Positions 37,801 through 47,181 of a stretch of DNA of 64,000 nt are shown here, piece by piece. The first letter of the stretch is position 1, and each line of letters opens with the position of its first letter. The notes under the pieces are model-generated. The model searched no databases. It saw only the letters and a program-made list of their open reading frames with translations, and was not told where the DNA came from. Source of the stretch: Echinicola pacifica DSM 19836 (GTDB taxonomy: Bacteria > Bacteroidota > Bacteroidia > Cytophagales > Cyclobacteriaceae); assembly GCF_000373245.1 (NCBI RefSeq), contig NZ_KB890750.1:362930-426929 (forward strand). Reading direction: 5' to 3'. Both the position numbers and the translations under genes were made by a program.

Positions 37801-38195
37801 TCAGCAGACTGCACCAATTCGCTTTGACTCTTATCTGCTTTTTTGACGTGGATATTCTTATCCACCTGCTTAAAACTCAGATTGGCCTGACCACCTATTT
37901 CCACCAAAACAGTGTAAAGACTCTTGCCCTCCCCATCAAAAGAGATGAGCGGAAGCCCTTTGATTTCTCTGCTGGTGAATACGAAATTATAATCGGTATT
38001 CTTCTGAATCTCCTTAAAGGCCTTTTCAATCTCACTATTTTCCATAGAAAAATTGACCTTAACTTCCTCAATGCTCTTTACTTGAGCGCTTCCTTCCATC
38101 GCCAAAATGAAACTCATCGTCAGGCATTGGACTATTATTGATATTGTAAACAACTTGGTCATGTACACAACATACTTAGGTATGGGTTTTTTCAT
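34821..38195 (-). CDS. SusC/RagA family TonB-linked outer-membrane transporter
   Basis: The 1124-residue protein has a signal sequence with a long n-region, an STN domain (about 45-115), and a carboxypeptidase-D regulatory-like domain (about 130-205, ISGQVKDVNGDPIPGVTVSIPGTGIGTVTDIDGNY). The SusC signature EEVVVVGYGTQKK, a plug with IDGIPGTLNDINPNDI, and a barrel follow. The STN domain is the part that signals to a FecR anti-sigma factor, which is encoded just upstream together with its sigma factor, so expression is probably induced by substrate binding. Confidence 0.95.
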   Translation of the reverse strand: MKKPIPKYVVYMTKLFTISIIVQCLTMSFILAMEGSAQVKSIEEVKVNFSMENSEIEKAFKEIQKNTDYNFVFTSREIKGLPLISFDGEGKSLYTVLVEIGGQANLSFKQVDKNIHVKKADKSQSELVQSADEVSISGQVKDVNGDPIPGVTVSIPGTGIGTVTDIDGNYTISIPEGSTLVFSFVGFNSQSVAITGQSIINITLEENMESLEEVVVVGYGTQKKVNVIGSVSQVTSEALENRPVPEVSQALAGQMPGVTVIQRSGRPGDSGGTIRVRGVGSFGATPDALVIIDGIPGTLNDINPNDIQTISVLKDASSAAIYGARAANGVVLVTTKNGGKKKLTIGYNGYIGFNEATELPDLVNSWEYAEMYNIASGSNSFSEDDIAKFKSGSDPDNFPNTKFLDGLFSRKGVQTGHNLSLTGSGESHKYFLSGGYLSQQGIIEKNNFKRYNLRLNLESDLGSNFTLSTRLFGSYEERNEPQATANKGGDLSSQLIQNAVRYPAVYLGQASNGDFGIGPESGGTPVSWLQSDSYLINPKTRGGINMKLDWKPIEGLVFSAIGGYTFALFEERSYLASQRLNDQVYHAQSYLNQFSNKDIYRTAQFLGEYSKKFNANSLDILVGYSFENQFKSYFTGYRQDFPSNDYTVIGMGGADNQLTGGYDDEWAIQSLFTRVKFNHDERYLLEATLRYDGSSRFPQSNKYALFPSMAVGWRISEEDFFENVSWVSDLKVKASIGVLGNQNIGNYPYQRVLESSRNYPFGGNISTGAAYSTYKDENIKWESTQTTDFGVEAGFLEGKLTFNVSYFSRNTSDILFKPTASVSTVLGVDMSETNTGEAKNSGFEFDLGFRDRRGDFEYTIAANFSLINNEVITLGLGNVEQPNGYVGNGSNLFIGYPMEMYYGYKSDGVFLSADDVAAWADQKAVNPNSQAGDIRFQDISGPDGVPDGKVDPTYDKTFLGSRIPKYTFGLNLGFKYKSFDFSALMQGAAGVNGLLDNYAGLAFFNLGNIQRWQMEGRYNPDSPERYPDYPRLEVLTNSGTANTQLSDFWVMNASYLRLKNLQMGYTLPKGTLDKLGLGTGRVYVSGENLFSLNSYRQGWDPEINTSGAYYPILATYTLGVNIKF

Positions 38196-38452
38196 ATTCT
38201 TACATGGTTAATTTAGGTTTTTCAAACAAAATTAGATTCACATTCAGGCTAGCGGAGACCACCGTCTCAGCAAACCTGCATTAACTCGGTAGCTCCCTCT
38301 ACTTGGATTTCTCATTGCCAATGCTTTAATGTAGATGGGCAAGAAAAATGATTTATTGGGATTCCCCGAATTCACATTTCCCATCAGTATTAAGCCACTT
38401 ATGGGTTATGCTTTGAGAGATTTTAAGTTTTATTCATAGGCTTATTTTTGGG

Positions 38453-39547
38453 TTAATGAAAAGTCAAAAAGACCTGGTCCTTATCTATTATAAATTTAAA
38501 TCGGGCGGAATAACTCAAGCCTTCCAGTACATTGAGCAAGGTCTGATCGCGAAACCAGGCTGAAACTAGCAGGTCTTTGGAAGGTTGATTTATGAATATT
38601 ACCTTTACGCCATACCAATTTTCCAGTATTCTGGTCACCTCATCCATCGGGGTATAGTCAAAGAAGATGGTTTTCCGAGTCCAGGCCAGTTTGATATGTT
38701 CATCGAATTTAATGCGCTTGACTTCTTCTTCCCTGAGGTCTATTTTTAATCCCTCCCCAGCGTCTAAATGAAGCTTTCTTGGAGAGGAACTCTCCAGGTC
38801 AAGGTCCACTTCTACTTTTCCTGTCACCAGGGAGATATTCAGGTCTTCATTCTCATAAGCTTCAATATTAAAGGAGGTTCCTAGTGCTCGCGTCACCACA
38901 GCGCCTGTTTTGACAGAAAAAGGCCGTAAACTGTCCCTTGCCACTTCAAAAAACGCTTCTCCATACAACTCCAATTCCCGTTTGTCTGCAGAAAAATTCT
39001 TAGCGTATATCAGTGTACTGCCGGAGTTCAAAATCACCTTAGACCCATCCTGAAGGGTCAGGTTAGACTTTACACCCGGCGGAGCATAGTGCTCTTCATA
39101 CACTATAGGCTCGAGCGGAAGAGGGATTGGAGGGGAAGGAAGGGCTAAATTTATCGTAATGGCCATCGCAAAACATAGAAATATAATCCCCGCCCAGCGT
39201 AGGACAAATGGGTATTTATTTTCCTTGGGATAATGAATTTGATATTTCTTGATGCTGCTTAATGCATCCAAAGGAACGACTTTTCCTTCAGGAGCTGTGT
39301 TCTCGTCTATTAAGCCACTTTCAATATTCTCCCATATAGCTTCAAGAAATTCATCCTCGACAGTGGGAAGGTCACGCGATATATTCAACAGCAATGTTCT
39401 GGCTATGTTGATATCCTGTGCCTTATTCGGGTGATTTGCCAAAAAGCTATCCCAATAGAGCTTAAGCTCTTTAGTGGGAGCCAAGACCCATTCTTTAAAG
39501 TCTGGGTCGAGAACAAAATCTTCTATGGTGTACTTACTTCTATCCAT
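38453..39547 (-). CDS. FecR family anti-sigma factor / signal transducer
   Basis: The 364-residue protein has a cytoplasmic N-terminus (about 1-115), one membrane segment (about 121-138, LRWAGIIFLCFAMAITINL) and a periplasmic FecR domain. The FecR domain has the typical VKSNLTLQDGSKVILNSGSTLIY and RELELYGEAFFEVA. A C-terminal DUF4974 region (YTPMDEVTRILENWYGVKV) would contact the STN domain of SusC. It lies 254 bp downstream of the sigma factor gene and 257 bp upstream of susC. Confidence 0.93.
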   Translation of the reverse strand: MDRSKYTIEDFVLDPDFKEWVLAPTKELKLYWDSFLANHPNKAQDINIARTLLLNISRDLPTVEDEFLEAIWENIESGLIDENTAPEGKVVPLDALSSIKKYQIHYPKENKYPFVLRWAGIIFLCFAMAITINLALPSPPIPLPLEPIVYEEHYAPPGVKSNLTLQDGSKVILNSGSTLIYAKNFSADKRELELYGEAFFEVARDSLRPFSVKTGAVVTRALGTSFNIEAYENEDLNISLVTGKVEVDLDLESSSPRKLHLDAGEGLKIDLREEEVKRIKFDEHIKLAWTRKTIFFDYTPMDEVTRILENWYGVKVIFINQPSKDLLVSAWFRDQTLLNVLEGLSYSARFKFIIDKDQVFLTFH

Positions 39548-39801
39548 TATTATTTAACTACAATTACAAAGAGTAGCAAAACATTAAAAGTTATCCTTGC
39601 TTAAAGAATAATTTTCAAACTTTTTTGAGATAATGGGCAAGTAATGCCTTCTATCATTTATAATTAGCTGGAAATAAACGGGATAGAAAACTTTTAGCCT
39701 GACGGCCAAAATTTATATTCCTTATGAAAAAACATGAGAACTCCTCAGAGAACAAATACGATGGAACGAAAAACAGTAAAAGGTAGAAATGTAAAAAAGC
39801 T

Positions 39802-40413
39802 TCAGCTCATGGATTTTTTCAGACTAGAGATGGCCTTCCAGGCAAGAGTATATACCGAACGCAGGTTGATCCCCATCAATTTGGAGGTTTCTTCGTAGGA
39901 AAAATTCTCAAAAAACAGATACTGAATAACCTCCTTCTGCCTGATCGGAAGCTCCTTTAGTTTATAGGCCAATTTCCTTTGCAATAAGTCCTCGCGTTGA
40001 AAATTGATCAGAAAGCTCTCGTTTGACTCCGAGCTATAGCAGGCCTCTACTGATTCTAAGGATTCAATAGATTCCTCAATGGTCCATTTAAACTCCTTCT
40101 TATGCTCCTTATAAATTTTATTTCTGAGGGATTTGAAAAAATAAAGTTTGATGTTTTCGACGGCTGGCAGGCTCTGGTGATATTTCCAAAGGTCAATATA
40201 TACCTCCTGCACACAATCCTGAATAAACTCCCTATTAGAATTTATCGTCAGGCCATGGATGAAAAGCATTTTGGAGTAATGACGGTACAGCCCTGCCAGG
40301 CCGGCTTTGTCACCACTGCGCAGCTGCTTCCAAAGCAGATCAATGTCATATAGATCAATTTGGCCTTTGAGGTTTTTCAAAATAGGTAATTTTGGGAATT
40401 TGCAATTTGACAA
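39802..40413 (-). CDS. ECF RNA polymerase sigma-70 factor
   Basis: The 203-residue protein has sigma region 2 (about 30-100, with FIQDCVQEVYIDLWKY and YFFKSLRNKI) and region 4 (about 145-200, LPIRQKEVIQYLFFENFSYEETSKLMGINLRSVYTL). It is the Bacteroidetes type of ECF sigma factor that works with FecR and SusC/SusD. It should bind FecR at the membrane and, when released, transcribe the susCD pair 1.6 kb downstream on the same strand. Confidence 0.93.
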   Translation of the reverse strand: MSNCKFPKLPILKNLKGQIDLYDIDLLWKQLRSGDKAGLAGLYRHYSKMLFIHGLTINSNREFIQDCVQEVYIDLWKYHQSLPAVENIKLYFFKSLRNKIYKEHKKEFKWTIEESIESLESVEACYSSESNESFLINFQREDLLQRKLAYKLKELPIRQKEVIQYLFFENFSYEETSKLMGINLRSVYTLAWKAISSLKKSMS

Positions 40414-40526
40414 TAATTATAAAGATATTTTCATTAGGTACCAAAAAAATGATAAATCTATACTTTTATTTATCTCTAGCTGATTATTAACTATCAGTAC
40501 TTAAGGGATTTGAATATTTTTTTTCC

Positions 40527-40564
40527 AAAAAAAACCACCCAAAGATCCTCTCCCCGGGTGGTTT
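40527..40564 (-). terminator. Terminator downstream of surE
   Basis: Read leftward, AACCACCC / GGGTGGTT forms an 8-bp stem with a 15-nt loop followed by a run of T. It lies about 140 bp after the surE stop. Confidence 0.7.
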
Positions 40565-40706
40565 CAATGTCATTTAAAATAAAGGTACTTCTATCAATGA
40601 GAACCTCTTATAAGTCGTGATTCTCCCCTTCTAATAGTGATAGCTAAGCTTAAAGTAAAGAATAAACTAATATTCCATTACCACTAGTAAATCAATCAGT
40701 TATAAT

Positions 40707-41477
40707 TTACAAATCCCAGTTTTCGTTAAGCTGGGTTATGGCATGGTAGGCAGTAAGGTCAAACTGACAAGGGACAACAGAAGCATAATTATTTGCAATA
40801 GCCCATTCGTCATTATCTTCTCCTTTGTCAAAATTCACAAAATTACCGGCCATCCAGAAGTATTTCCTTCCATTGGGGTCATAGCGCTCGTCAAATTGCT
40901 CCTGCCATTTGGCTCTGGCTTGTCTGCAAAGTTTCACTCCTTTGATGGGTTCATTTCTTTTTGGAGGGAAATTGACATTCAAGGCAGTCCCTTTGGGCAT
41001 ACCATGATCAAGGACATGTTTAGCTATCTTATACACATATTCCTCAACATGCGAAAAATCCGCTTGAGCACCATAATCACACAGGCTAAATCCAATGGAT
41101 GGATAGCCTTCGATGGCCCCTTCAATGGCGGCAGACATGGTGCCAGAGTAGAGAACCGAGATGCTGGTATTGCTGCCATGGTTGATTCCACTGACGATCA
41201 GGTCAGGCTTGCGATCATGAAATACATAATGCTTGGCCAGTTTGACACAGTCTGCAGGCGTTCCGCTAGACTTATACGCTTCCACATCTTCGAAAATTTC
41301 CTCTTCATCTAGACGAAGGGTATTACCAATGGTGATGGCATGGCCCATGCCCGATTGGGGACTGTCAGGAGCCACCACGACCACCTCACCTAATTTTTTC
41401 ATTACACTGACTAATACTCTAATTCCACGTGAAGTGATACCGTCGTCATTTGAAACTAAAATAAGTGGCTTGCTCAT
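40707..41477 (-). CDS. surE: 5'/3'-nucleotidase SurE
   Basis: The 256-residue phosphatase dephosphorylates nucleoside monophosphates. It has the family start LVSNDDGITSRGIRVLVSVM with the metal-binding Asp-Asp, the VVVAPDSPQSGMGHAIT segment, KSSGTPADCVKLA and SGINHGSN. Length is typical. The gene stands alone. Confidence 0.95.
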   Translation of the reverse strand: MSKPLILVSNDDGITSRGIRVLVSVMKKLGEVVVVAPDSPQSGMGHAITIGNTLRLDEEEIFEDVEAYKSSGTPADCVKLAKHYVFHDRKPDLIVSGINHGSNTSISVLYSGTMSAAIEGAIEGYPSIGFSLCDYGAQADFSHVEEYVYKIAKHVLDHGMPKGTALNVNFPPKRNEPIKGVKLCRQARAKWQEQFDERYDPNGRKYFWMAGNFVNFDKGEDNDEWAIANNYASVVPCQFDLTAYHAITQLNENWDL

Positions 41478-41685
41478 TCAATAAATTTTTATGGGTTAAA
41501 AAAAAATAATTAATAGTTGATCCTCGGGAAGGGCGAAATCATCAGGATAAGCGGCTATTTGTTTTCTTCATTCACAGGATGAAGACAGAACTTATTGGGT
41601 ATTCATCAGGGTCAATAAATACATCATTCGTCCCATTCCACAGTTCAAATATAAGGAATCGATAAAGGAAACCAGCCCTAAAACA

Positions 41686-41719
41686 AAAAATGATGGAAAG
41701 TATATTCCCATCATTTTTA
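41686..41719 (-). terminator. Terminator downstream of the 41.7-42.4 kb secreted protein gene
   Basis: AAAAATGATGG / CCATCATTTTT forms an 11-bp stem with about 11 nt of loop, with A- and T-runs on both sides. It lies about 20 bp after the stop codon of the leftward gene. Confidence 0.75.
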
Positions 41720-41739
41720 TAAGCCTTATTTATTTGATT

Positions 41740-42375
41740 CTATTCGTTTTTGAGCTGGTTATAATAAGCGGTGATCCTCAGCAAATCCCCTCGTTGGTCA
41801 GGGTCAAGGCGGTTTTTACGCATATATAATTTCACTTCATCCTCCCGGTCCTGCATATAGCCCAGGAGGTCTTTTTTCTTTTCACTGTACTTTACAATCT
41901 TCCCGTCGGTCAGGAAATAAAAGTCAAAATCTAATTTACTGGAATTCATCATTTGAGAACCATACATCGGTGACATATACATATTATACATCCCCATATT
42001 TCTATTGTCCGCAGCGATAAACTCCCTACAAAGTAGTGTGATATCTTCGCCTTCGGTCAGCAATTCGAAGAAAACTGGAACAGCATAATCATTATTATTA
42101 ACATCATAAGGAAGGCTATAGAAGGTTCTTATTCCCCCATAAAACTCATCAAAAAGCTCAAACCGGGAAATGGAAGAACTGCTATACGTGTGCACGCTAT
42201 TGTCTTGCAGCTGAACGACGTTATTATCAAGGTTATATTTTACCTTTCCTTTATGGATTTCACCATCATTGAGATAGACAGTGCCGTCATGCCATATTTC
42301 TGAGGGGAAATTCTGCGCCTGTACAGCGATGATGCCGAGCAGGGCTAATAGTAGGGTTGCAGCTATTCTTTTCAT
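41740..42375 (-). CDS. Secreted protein of unknown function
   Basis: The 211-residue product has a signal peptide (MKRIAATLLLALLGIIAVQAQ). It then has a short beta-rich region (WHDGTVYLNDGEIHKGKVKYNLDNNVVQLQ) that resembles the small beta-repeats found in many Bacteroidetes secreted proteins, with a Met/Tyr/Asn-rich middle (NRNMGMYNMYMSPMYGSQMM). The C-terminal third is charged and helical. I do not recognise a named family or function. It is monocistronic with its own terminator. Confidence 0.7.
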   Translation of the reverse strand: MKRIAATLLLALLGIIAVQAQNFPSEIWHDGTVYLNDGEIHKGKVKYNLDNNVVQLQDNSVHTYSSSSISRFELFDEFYGGIRTFYSLPYDVNNNDYAVPVFFELLTEGEDITLLCREFIAADNRNMGMYNMYMSPMYGSQMMNSSKLDFDFYFLTDGKIVKYSEKKKDLLGYMQDREDEVKLYMRKNRLDPDQRGDLLRITAYYNQLKNE

Positions 42376-42547
42376 ATTTTCTATACTAAGCGTTCTATAT
42401 ATTAACTAGTACTAGTCGATTCACCTGCTCAAAAACCGAATAATCTTGATACCTAAATGGTACTATTGAGACAGAGGAATTGCGTTCCGTGCTTTTACTA
42501 ACGAAAACCATTACGTATAAGTTAATAATATTGTCTCAAAAGGGCAT

Positions 42548-42574
42548 AAAAAAACCCTGACGATGCAGGGCTTT
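42548..42574 (-). terminator. ribBA terminator
   Basis: Read leftward, GCCCTG-CATCGT-CAGGG is followed by seven T residues, directly after the ribBA stop codon at 42582. Confidence 0.7.
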
Positions 42575-42581
42575 ATCTATT

Positions 42582-43817
42582 TTATTTCAACTTATCGATA
42601 TGCTTTTTCAATATCTGATGGCCCATCTTATCTCGCTTAGTGGTGAGATATCTTTCATTATGGGCATTTGGTGATATTTCCAAAGGCACAGTATCCACTA
42701 TTTCAAGCCCATAGCCCAGGAGGCCGGCTCTTTTGGTAGGATTGTTTGTGATCAATTTGATTTTTGATAAACCCAAATCTCTCAGGATCTGAGCCCCTAC
42801 GCCATAGTCTCTTTTATCCATTGGGAACCCTAAGGCTAGATTAGCCTGAACGGTATCCATTCCTTCTTCCTGCAGTTTATAAGCTTTGAGCTTATTGATC
42901 AAGCCAATGCCTCTTCCTTCCTGATTCATATAGAGCACCACACCTTTGCCGGCTTGCTGCACCATCTCCATGGCACTATGCAGCTGTGGTCCACAGTCGC
43001 ATCGGCAAGATCCGAAGATATCACCGGTGATGCAGGAGGAATGAACTCGTACAAGAACAGGTTCATTTTCATCCCATTCCCCTTTGATCAGGGCCATGTG
43101 GATTTCATCTGTATTGGTTTGCTTAAAGGCGATAAGGTTAAAATCTCCCCATTCGGTGGGCATCTCCACCCCTATTTCTCTTTCGATCAGGGATTCATTT
43201 TTGAGCCGATAGGCGATCAAATCCTTAATGCTTACGAGCTTAAGGTTAAATCTTTCCGCTACCTTCACCAAGTCCGGTACCCGGGCCATGGTGCCATCAT
43301 CATTCATGATCTCCACGAGCACGCCTGCAGGATACATCCCCGCCATTCTGGCAAGGTCAATGGCCGCTTCGGTATGACCAGTACGTCTTAATACCCCACC
43401 TCTTTTGGCTTTTAGGGGAAAAATATGTCCCGGCTTACCCAGCTCATCGGGATGAATGGAATCATCTATAAGCGCCTTGATCGTGGTGGCTCTGTCACTC
43501 GCGGATATCCCCGTGGTACATCCATGCCCGATCAAATCCACCGATACGGTAAAAGGAGTCTCGTAAGCAGCAGTATTTCGTCCTACCATCAGCTCTAATC
43601 CCAACTCCTCACAACGATCTTCAATAATGGGAGCGCAAATCAATCCACGGCCGTGAATGGCCATAAAATTGATTATCTCCGGGGTTACTTTCTCAGCTGC
43701 ACAGACAAAATCACCCTCATTTTCTCTATCTTCATCATCTACCACGATTATCACTTCTCCATTTCGAATGGCCTCTATAGCGTCCTCGATTGGGTCTAGT
43801 TTAAATTCTTCAGCCAT
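42582..43817 (-). CDS. ribBA: Bifunctional DHBP synthase / GTP cyclohydrolase II
   Basis: The 411-residue fusion makes both riboflavin precursors. Residues about 5-205 form 3,4-dihydroxy-2-butanone-4-phosphate synthase ([27 protein letters not shown]). Residues about 210-405 form GTP cyclohydrolase II with the zinc cysteines in [20 protein letters not shown] and the [18 protein letters not shown] loop. Length and domain order are standard. No FMN riboswitch is visible in the 84-bp gap to dnaG. Confidence 0.96.
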   Translation of the reverse strand: MAEEFKLDPIEDAIEAIRNGEVIIVVDDEDRENEGDFVCAAEKVTPEIINFMAIHGRGLICAPIIEDRCEELGLELMVGRNTAAYETPFTVSVDLIGHGCTTGISASDRATTIKALIDDSIHPDELGKPGHIFPLKAKRGGVLRRTGHTEAAIDLARMAGMYPAGVLVEIMNDDGTMARVPDLVKVAERFNLKLVSIKDLIAYRLKNESLIEREIGVEMPTEWGDFNLIAFKQTNTDEIHMALIKGEWDENEPVLVRVHSSCITGDIFGSCRCDCGPQLHSAMEMVQQAGKGVVLYMNQEGRGIGLINKLKAYKLQEEGMDTVQANLALGFPMDKRDYGVGAQILRDLGLSKIKLITNNPTKRAGLLGYGLEIVDTVPLEISPNAHNERYLTTKRDKMGHQILKKHIDKLK

Positions 43818-43901
43818 AACTTTATATTCAATGGTCTAGTTTAGGGCGCTAAAATACGCCGTTTATTTTCTAAAACCGAAAAAGCATCTCTTTAGTTTGG
43901 T

Positions 43902-45851
43902 TTAGCGAGACTTTACCGTTCCTAACTGCGCATTTATTTCCCGCAAGGAACTGTTTAGCGTAATGAGTATCCGCTGAAAGTCTGTGACTTCCGACTCACT
44001 ACCCCTTTGTTCGGCCTCTTTGATATTCTGTATTGATTCATCCACCATTTTCTCCAATACCCGCCGCTTCAATCGCAAAATCTCCTTAAAAGTGGTCTTC
44101 GACAAATCATCATATTCCCTATTGGTATAGATTAAATGTTTCTTCTGCCAATTTTCGGACATATCATGCCTATGAGCAATTAAATTAATCACCTCTGACT
44201 TAATCTGCGAGTCGTCCAGCTTGATAAAATACTCTGGATCAGGCAAAATCCCTCGCTTCAAGGCTTGCTTATATTCGGAGAAAATCCTTTGATATAATGG
44301 CGATTGGAATACCACATCCGATATTTCCTGTATCAGATATTCGCAGACGTGAAGTTCCTCAGAGACCTTCTCAAATCCATAACTAATCAGCAAGCGCATC
44401 ATCTCCCTCTCCTGGGCAATCAGCACTTGAGAAATCGAAATTTTCTGCTCTTCTACTGGCAGGTAATCCTCCGCAAATAGGCCATCGGGCGGCGGAGGCC
44501 CTGGGTCGGGACTTTGATAATTATTACTTTTCTGAGCTTTGAGCAGTATTTTGTTCAGCTCAGTAAGGACTATATCCTCCTCCATCTGGAGGAGACGGGC
44601 AGATTCCTTCACATATACCGAGCGGGTAAGCGGATCAGGGATTTTGGCCACACTCTGCACGACCTGCCTCACCGTATCCGCTCGCTTGATAGGGTCATTT
44701 GCAGATTCCTCTGCATACAGGTCGACCTTGAAGGCAATAAAATCTCGCGCATGATCCTGAAGGTGCTGCCTAAAAGCCTCCGAACCCACCTTGCGGGAGT
44801 AGCTATCCGGATCATCCCCATCAGGAAAGACCACGGCTTTTACATTGAGGCCTCCCTCCAGCAGCATGTCGATTCCTCGTAAAGAGGCCTTGATCCCTGC
44901 GGCATCACCATCATAGAGGACGGTTACATTATCAGTAAATCTCTTAATTAGCTTGATCTGATTCTCTGTCAGTGAAGTACCGGAAGAGGCCACCACATTC
45001 TCGATTCCTGAGAGATGCATAGACACCACATCGGTATAGCCTTCCACCAAATAGCAATTGTCCTGACTTCTGATCGCCTGCTTGGCTTGATAAATCCCAT
45101 ATAGCACATCACTTTTATGGTAAACAGCCGTCTCCGGTGAGTTGATGTATTTGGGCTGCTTCTTATCATTGGTCAGTATTCTGGCCCCAAAGGCGATGGG
45201 CTTGCCGGCAAGGTTGTGGATCGTAAAGACCACACGTCCCCGGAAGCGATCATACTTCCGGGAGGGATCCCCTTCTTTTTGGAGAATTAGTCCTCCTTTT
45301 AGAAGTATATCATCCGAATGCCCCGCCTTATTGGCCGCATTATGGAGGTGATCCCAGCTGTCCATGGCATAGCCTAGGTCAAACTTGTCGATGATGGACT
45401 GATTAAATCCTCGCTCCTTAAAGTAGGACAAACCTATAGACCGGCCTTCATCGGTATCCTTAAGGTTTTTGACGAAAAGGTCCTTCGCAAAAGATTGCAC
45501 GATATATAAGCTTTCCCGCTCATTATAGGCCTGCACCTCCTCGGGCGTGACGGCTTTATCCTCCTCTACCTCGATGCCATATTTCTGTGCCAGTTGGCGG
45601 ATGGCCTCGTTGAAGCCGATTCCTTCGATGTCCATGACGAACTGAAGGGAATCTCCAGAGGCTCCACAACCGAAGCATTTATAAATCTGCTTGGCAGGAG
45701 AAACGGAAAAAGAGGGAGATTTTTCGTTATGAAATGGACAGCAGGCCCAGAGATTTTGACCTTTTCTCTTCAGGGAGACATAATCATTGACTACATCTTC
45801 TATATCTACCCTATCTTTTACTTTGTCTGTTGTCAGTTTACTTAGTGCCAT
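43902..45851 (-). CDS. dnaG: DNA primase
   Basis: The 649-residue primase has the CHC2 zinc-binding domain (Cys38, His41, Cys59 and Cys62 in CPFHNEKS and KCFGCGASGD), a catalytic core (about 120-240), and a TOPRIM domain (about 260-345, YLVEGYTDVVSMHLSG and VTVLYDGDAAGIKAS). The C-terminal helicase-interaction region is from about 430 onward. It is followed by ribBA on the same strand, 84 bp downstream. Confidence 0.96.
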   Translation of the reverse strand: MALSKLTTDKVKDRVDIEDVVNDYVSLKRKGQNLWACCPFHNEKSPSFSVSPAKQIYKCFGCGASGDSLQFVMDIEGIGFNEAIRQLAQKYGIEVEEDKAVTPEEVQAYNERESLYIVQSFAKDLFVKNLKDTDEGRSIGLSYFKERGFNQSIIDKFDLGYAMDSWDHLHNAANKAGHSDDILLKGGLILQKEGDPSRKYDRFRGRVVFTIHNLAGKPIAFGARILTNDKKQPKYINSPETAVYHKSDVLYGIYQAKQAIRSQDNCYLVEGYTDVVSMHLSGIENVVASSGTSLTENQIKLIKRFTDNVTVLYDGDAAGIKASLRGIDMLLEGGLNVKAVVFPDGDDPDSYSRKVGSEAFRQHLQDHARDFIAFKVDLYAEESANDPIKRADTVRQVVQSVAKIPDPLTRSVYVKESARLLQMEEDIVLTELNKILLKAQKSNNYQSPDPGPPPPDGLFAEDYLPVEEQKISISQVLIAQEREMMRLLISYGFEKVSEELHVCEYLIQEISDVVFQSPLYQRIFSEYKQALKRGILPDPEYFIKLDDSQIKSEVINLIAHRHDMSENWQKKHLIYTNREYDDLSKTTFKEILRLKRRVLEKMVDESIQNIKEAEQRGSESEVTDFQRILITLNSSLREINAQLGTVKSR

Positions 45852-46077
45852 TCGCTATTTCCTTTCAGGGCTCAAAGATACAAAAGTACTCAAATAGATA
45901 TGGTATTCTTCAGTAGGAAGAGAAACTATTCCCCTGGATCCACGGTTATCAATTTGAAATCTAAAATTCTTTAATTGCGAAAAAAATTTGCTTCTGAAAT
46001 AAGGCGATTAGATAATCCATTCATTAGTTTTAATTCGCACGAATAAGCACTAAATTGCGCAAAATTTACCATACCTA

Positions 46078-47172
46078 ATGACTATCAGTAAAGAAAACGT
46101 ACTTAAAGCCCTCTCCACCGTAGAGGATCCGGATCTGAAAAAGGATTTGGTAACCCTCGGAATGATCCAAGACATCATTATTGAGGGTGATAAGTTGAGT
46201 TTTAAGGTGGTACTCACCACTCCTGCCTGCCCGCTAAAGGAATTAATTAAGAACAATTGTATTGATGCCCTGGAGAAGGAATTCGGTACTGAGGTAGAAT
46301 TGGATATCCATATGACTTCCAATGTCACCACGGTACGAAACAATGCTCCTTTGCTCCCTCAGGTCAAAAACATCATCGCCATAGCATCTGGCAAAGGTGG
46401 AGTAGGAAAATCTACCTGTGCTTCCAATTTGGCTGTGGCCCTGGCGGCGACAGGTGCTAAGGTAGGACTGATAGACGCCGATATTTCTGGCCCCTCCATC
46501 CCTGTGATGTTCAATGTGGAAGGTGAGCAACCTGCAGTTAAGAATGAAAATGGAAAAAACACCATTATTCCTATTGAGCAGTATGGCGTAAAATTGATGT
46601 CCATAGGTTTCCTTACACCTGCCGATAGCGCTGTAGTTTGGCGTGGACCAATGGCCAGCTCCGCCTTGAAGCAGTTTATAAGTGATGTAGAATGGGGGGA
46701 ATTAGATTATTTATTGATTGATCTTCCTCCAGGCACCTCCGATATCCACCTTACCATGGTACAGACTGTACCGGTGACAGGAGCGGTGATCATCACCACT
46801 CCTCAGAAAGTCGCTTTGGCGGATGCCACTAAGGGCTTAAGCATGTTCAAGCAACCCCAAATAAACGTACCTGTTTTAGGTGTTGTAGAAAATATGGCTT
46901 ATTTTACACCAGATGAGTTACCTGATAACAAATATTATCTTTTCGGTAAAGAAGGAGGACAACGCTTAGCCAAAAAGTTCGATGTTCCATTTTTGGGAGA
47001 GATTCCCATTGTGCAGAGCATTCGAGAAAGTGGCGACACTGGATATCCAGCTGTATTGAAGGAAGGCACCACCAAGCAAGCTTTTTCACAATTGGCAGAA
47101 ACGCTGGCTCGTCAAATAGCCATCAGAAACGCAGATCAAAATAAAACCGAGGTAGTGCAGGTCAATACCTAA
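46078..47172 (+). CDS. Mrp/NBP35-type iron-sulfur carrier ATPase
   Basis: The 364-residue protein has an N-terminal DUF59/MIP18 domain (about 1-95, with LTTPACPLKELI). The Mrp-type P-loop ATPase domain has the deviant Walker A GKGGVGKST at about 105-113 and IDADISGPSIPVMF and LLIDLPPGTSDIHLTM. Such proteins carry or insert Fe-S clusters. The canonical CxxC near the C-terminus, present in E. coli ApbC, is absent: the region reads VVENMAYFTPDELPDNKYYLFG. The next gene, 9 bp later, encodes a NifU-domain scaffold that does contain a CxxC. Confidence 0.93.
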   Translation: MTISKENVLKALSTVEDPDLKKDLVTLGMIQDIIIEGDKLSFKVVLTTPACPLKELIKNNCIDALEKEFGTEVELDIHMTSNVTTVRNNAPLLPQVKNIIAIASGKGGVGKSTCASNLAVALAATGAKVGLIDADISGPSIPVMFNVEGEQPAVKNENGKNTIIPIEQYGVKLMSIGFLTPADSAVVWRGPMASSALKQFISDVEWGELDYLLIDLPPGTSDIHLTMVQTVPVTGAVIITTPQKVALADATKGLSMFKQPQINVPVLGVVENMAYFTPDELPDNKYYLFGKEGGQRLAKKFDVPFLGEIPIVQSIRESGDTGYPAVLKEGTTKQAFSQLAETLARQIAIRNADQNKTEVVQVNT

Positions 47173-47181
47173 AAAATAATA

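Noticed and set aside
43818-43901. Search for an FMN riboswitch upstream of ribBA
   Set aside because: The gap is 84 bp and shows none of the conserved RFN-element sequence.
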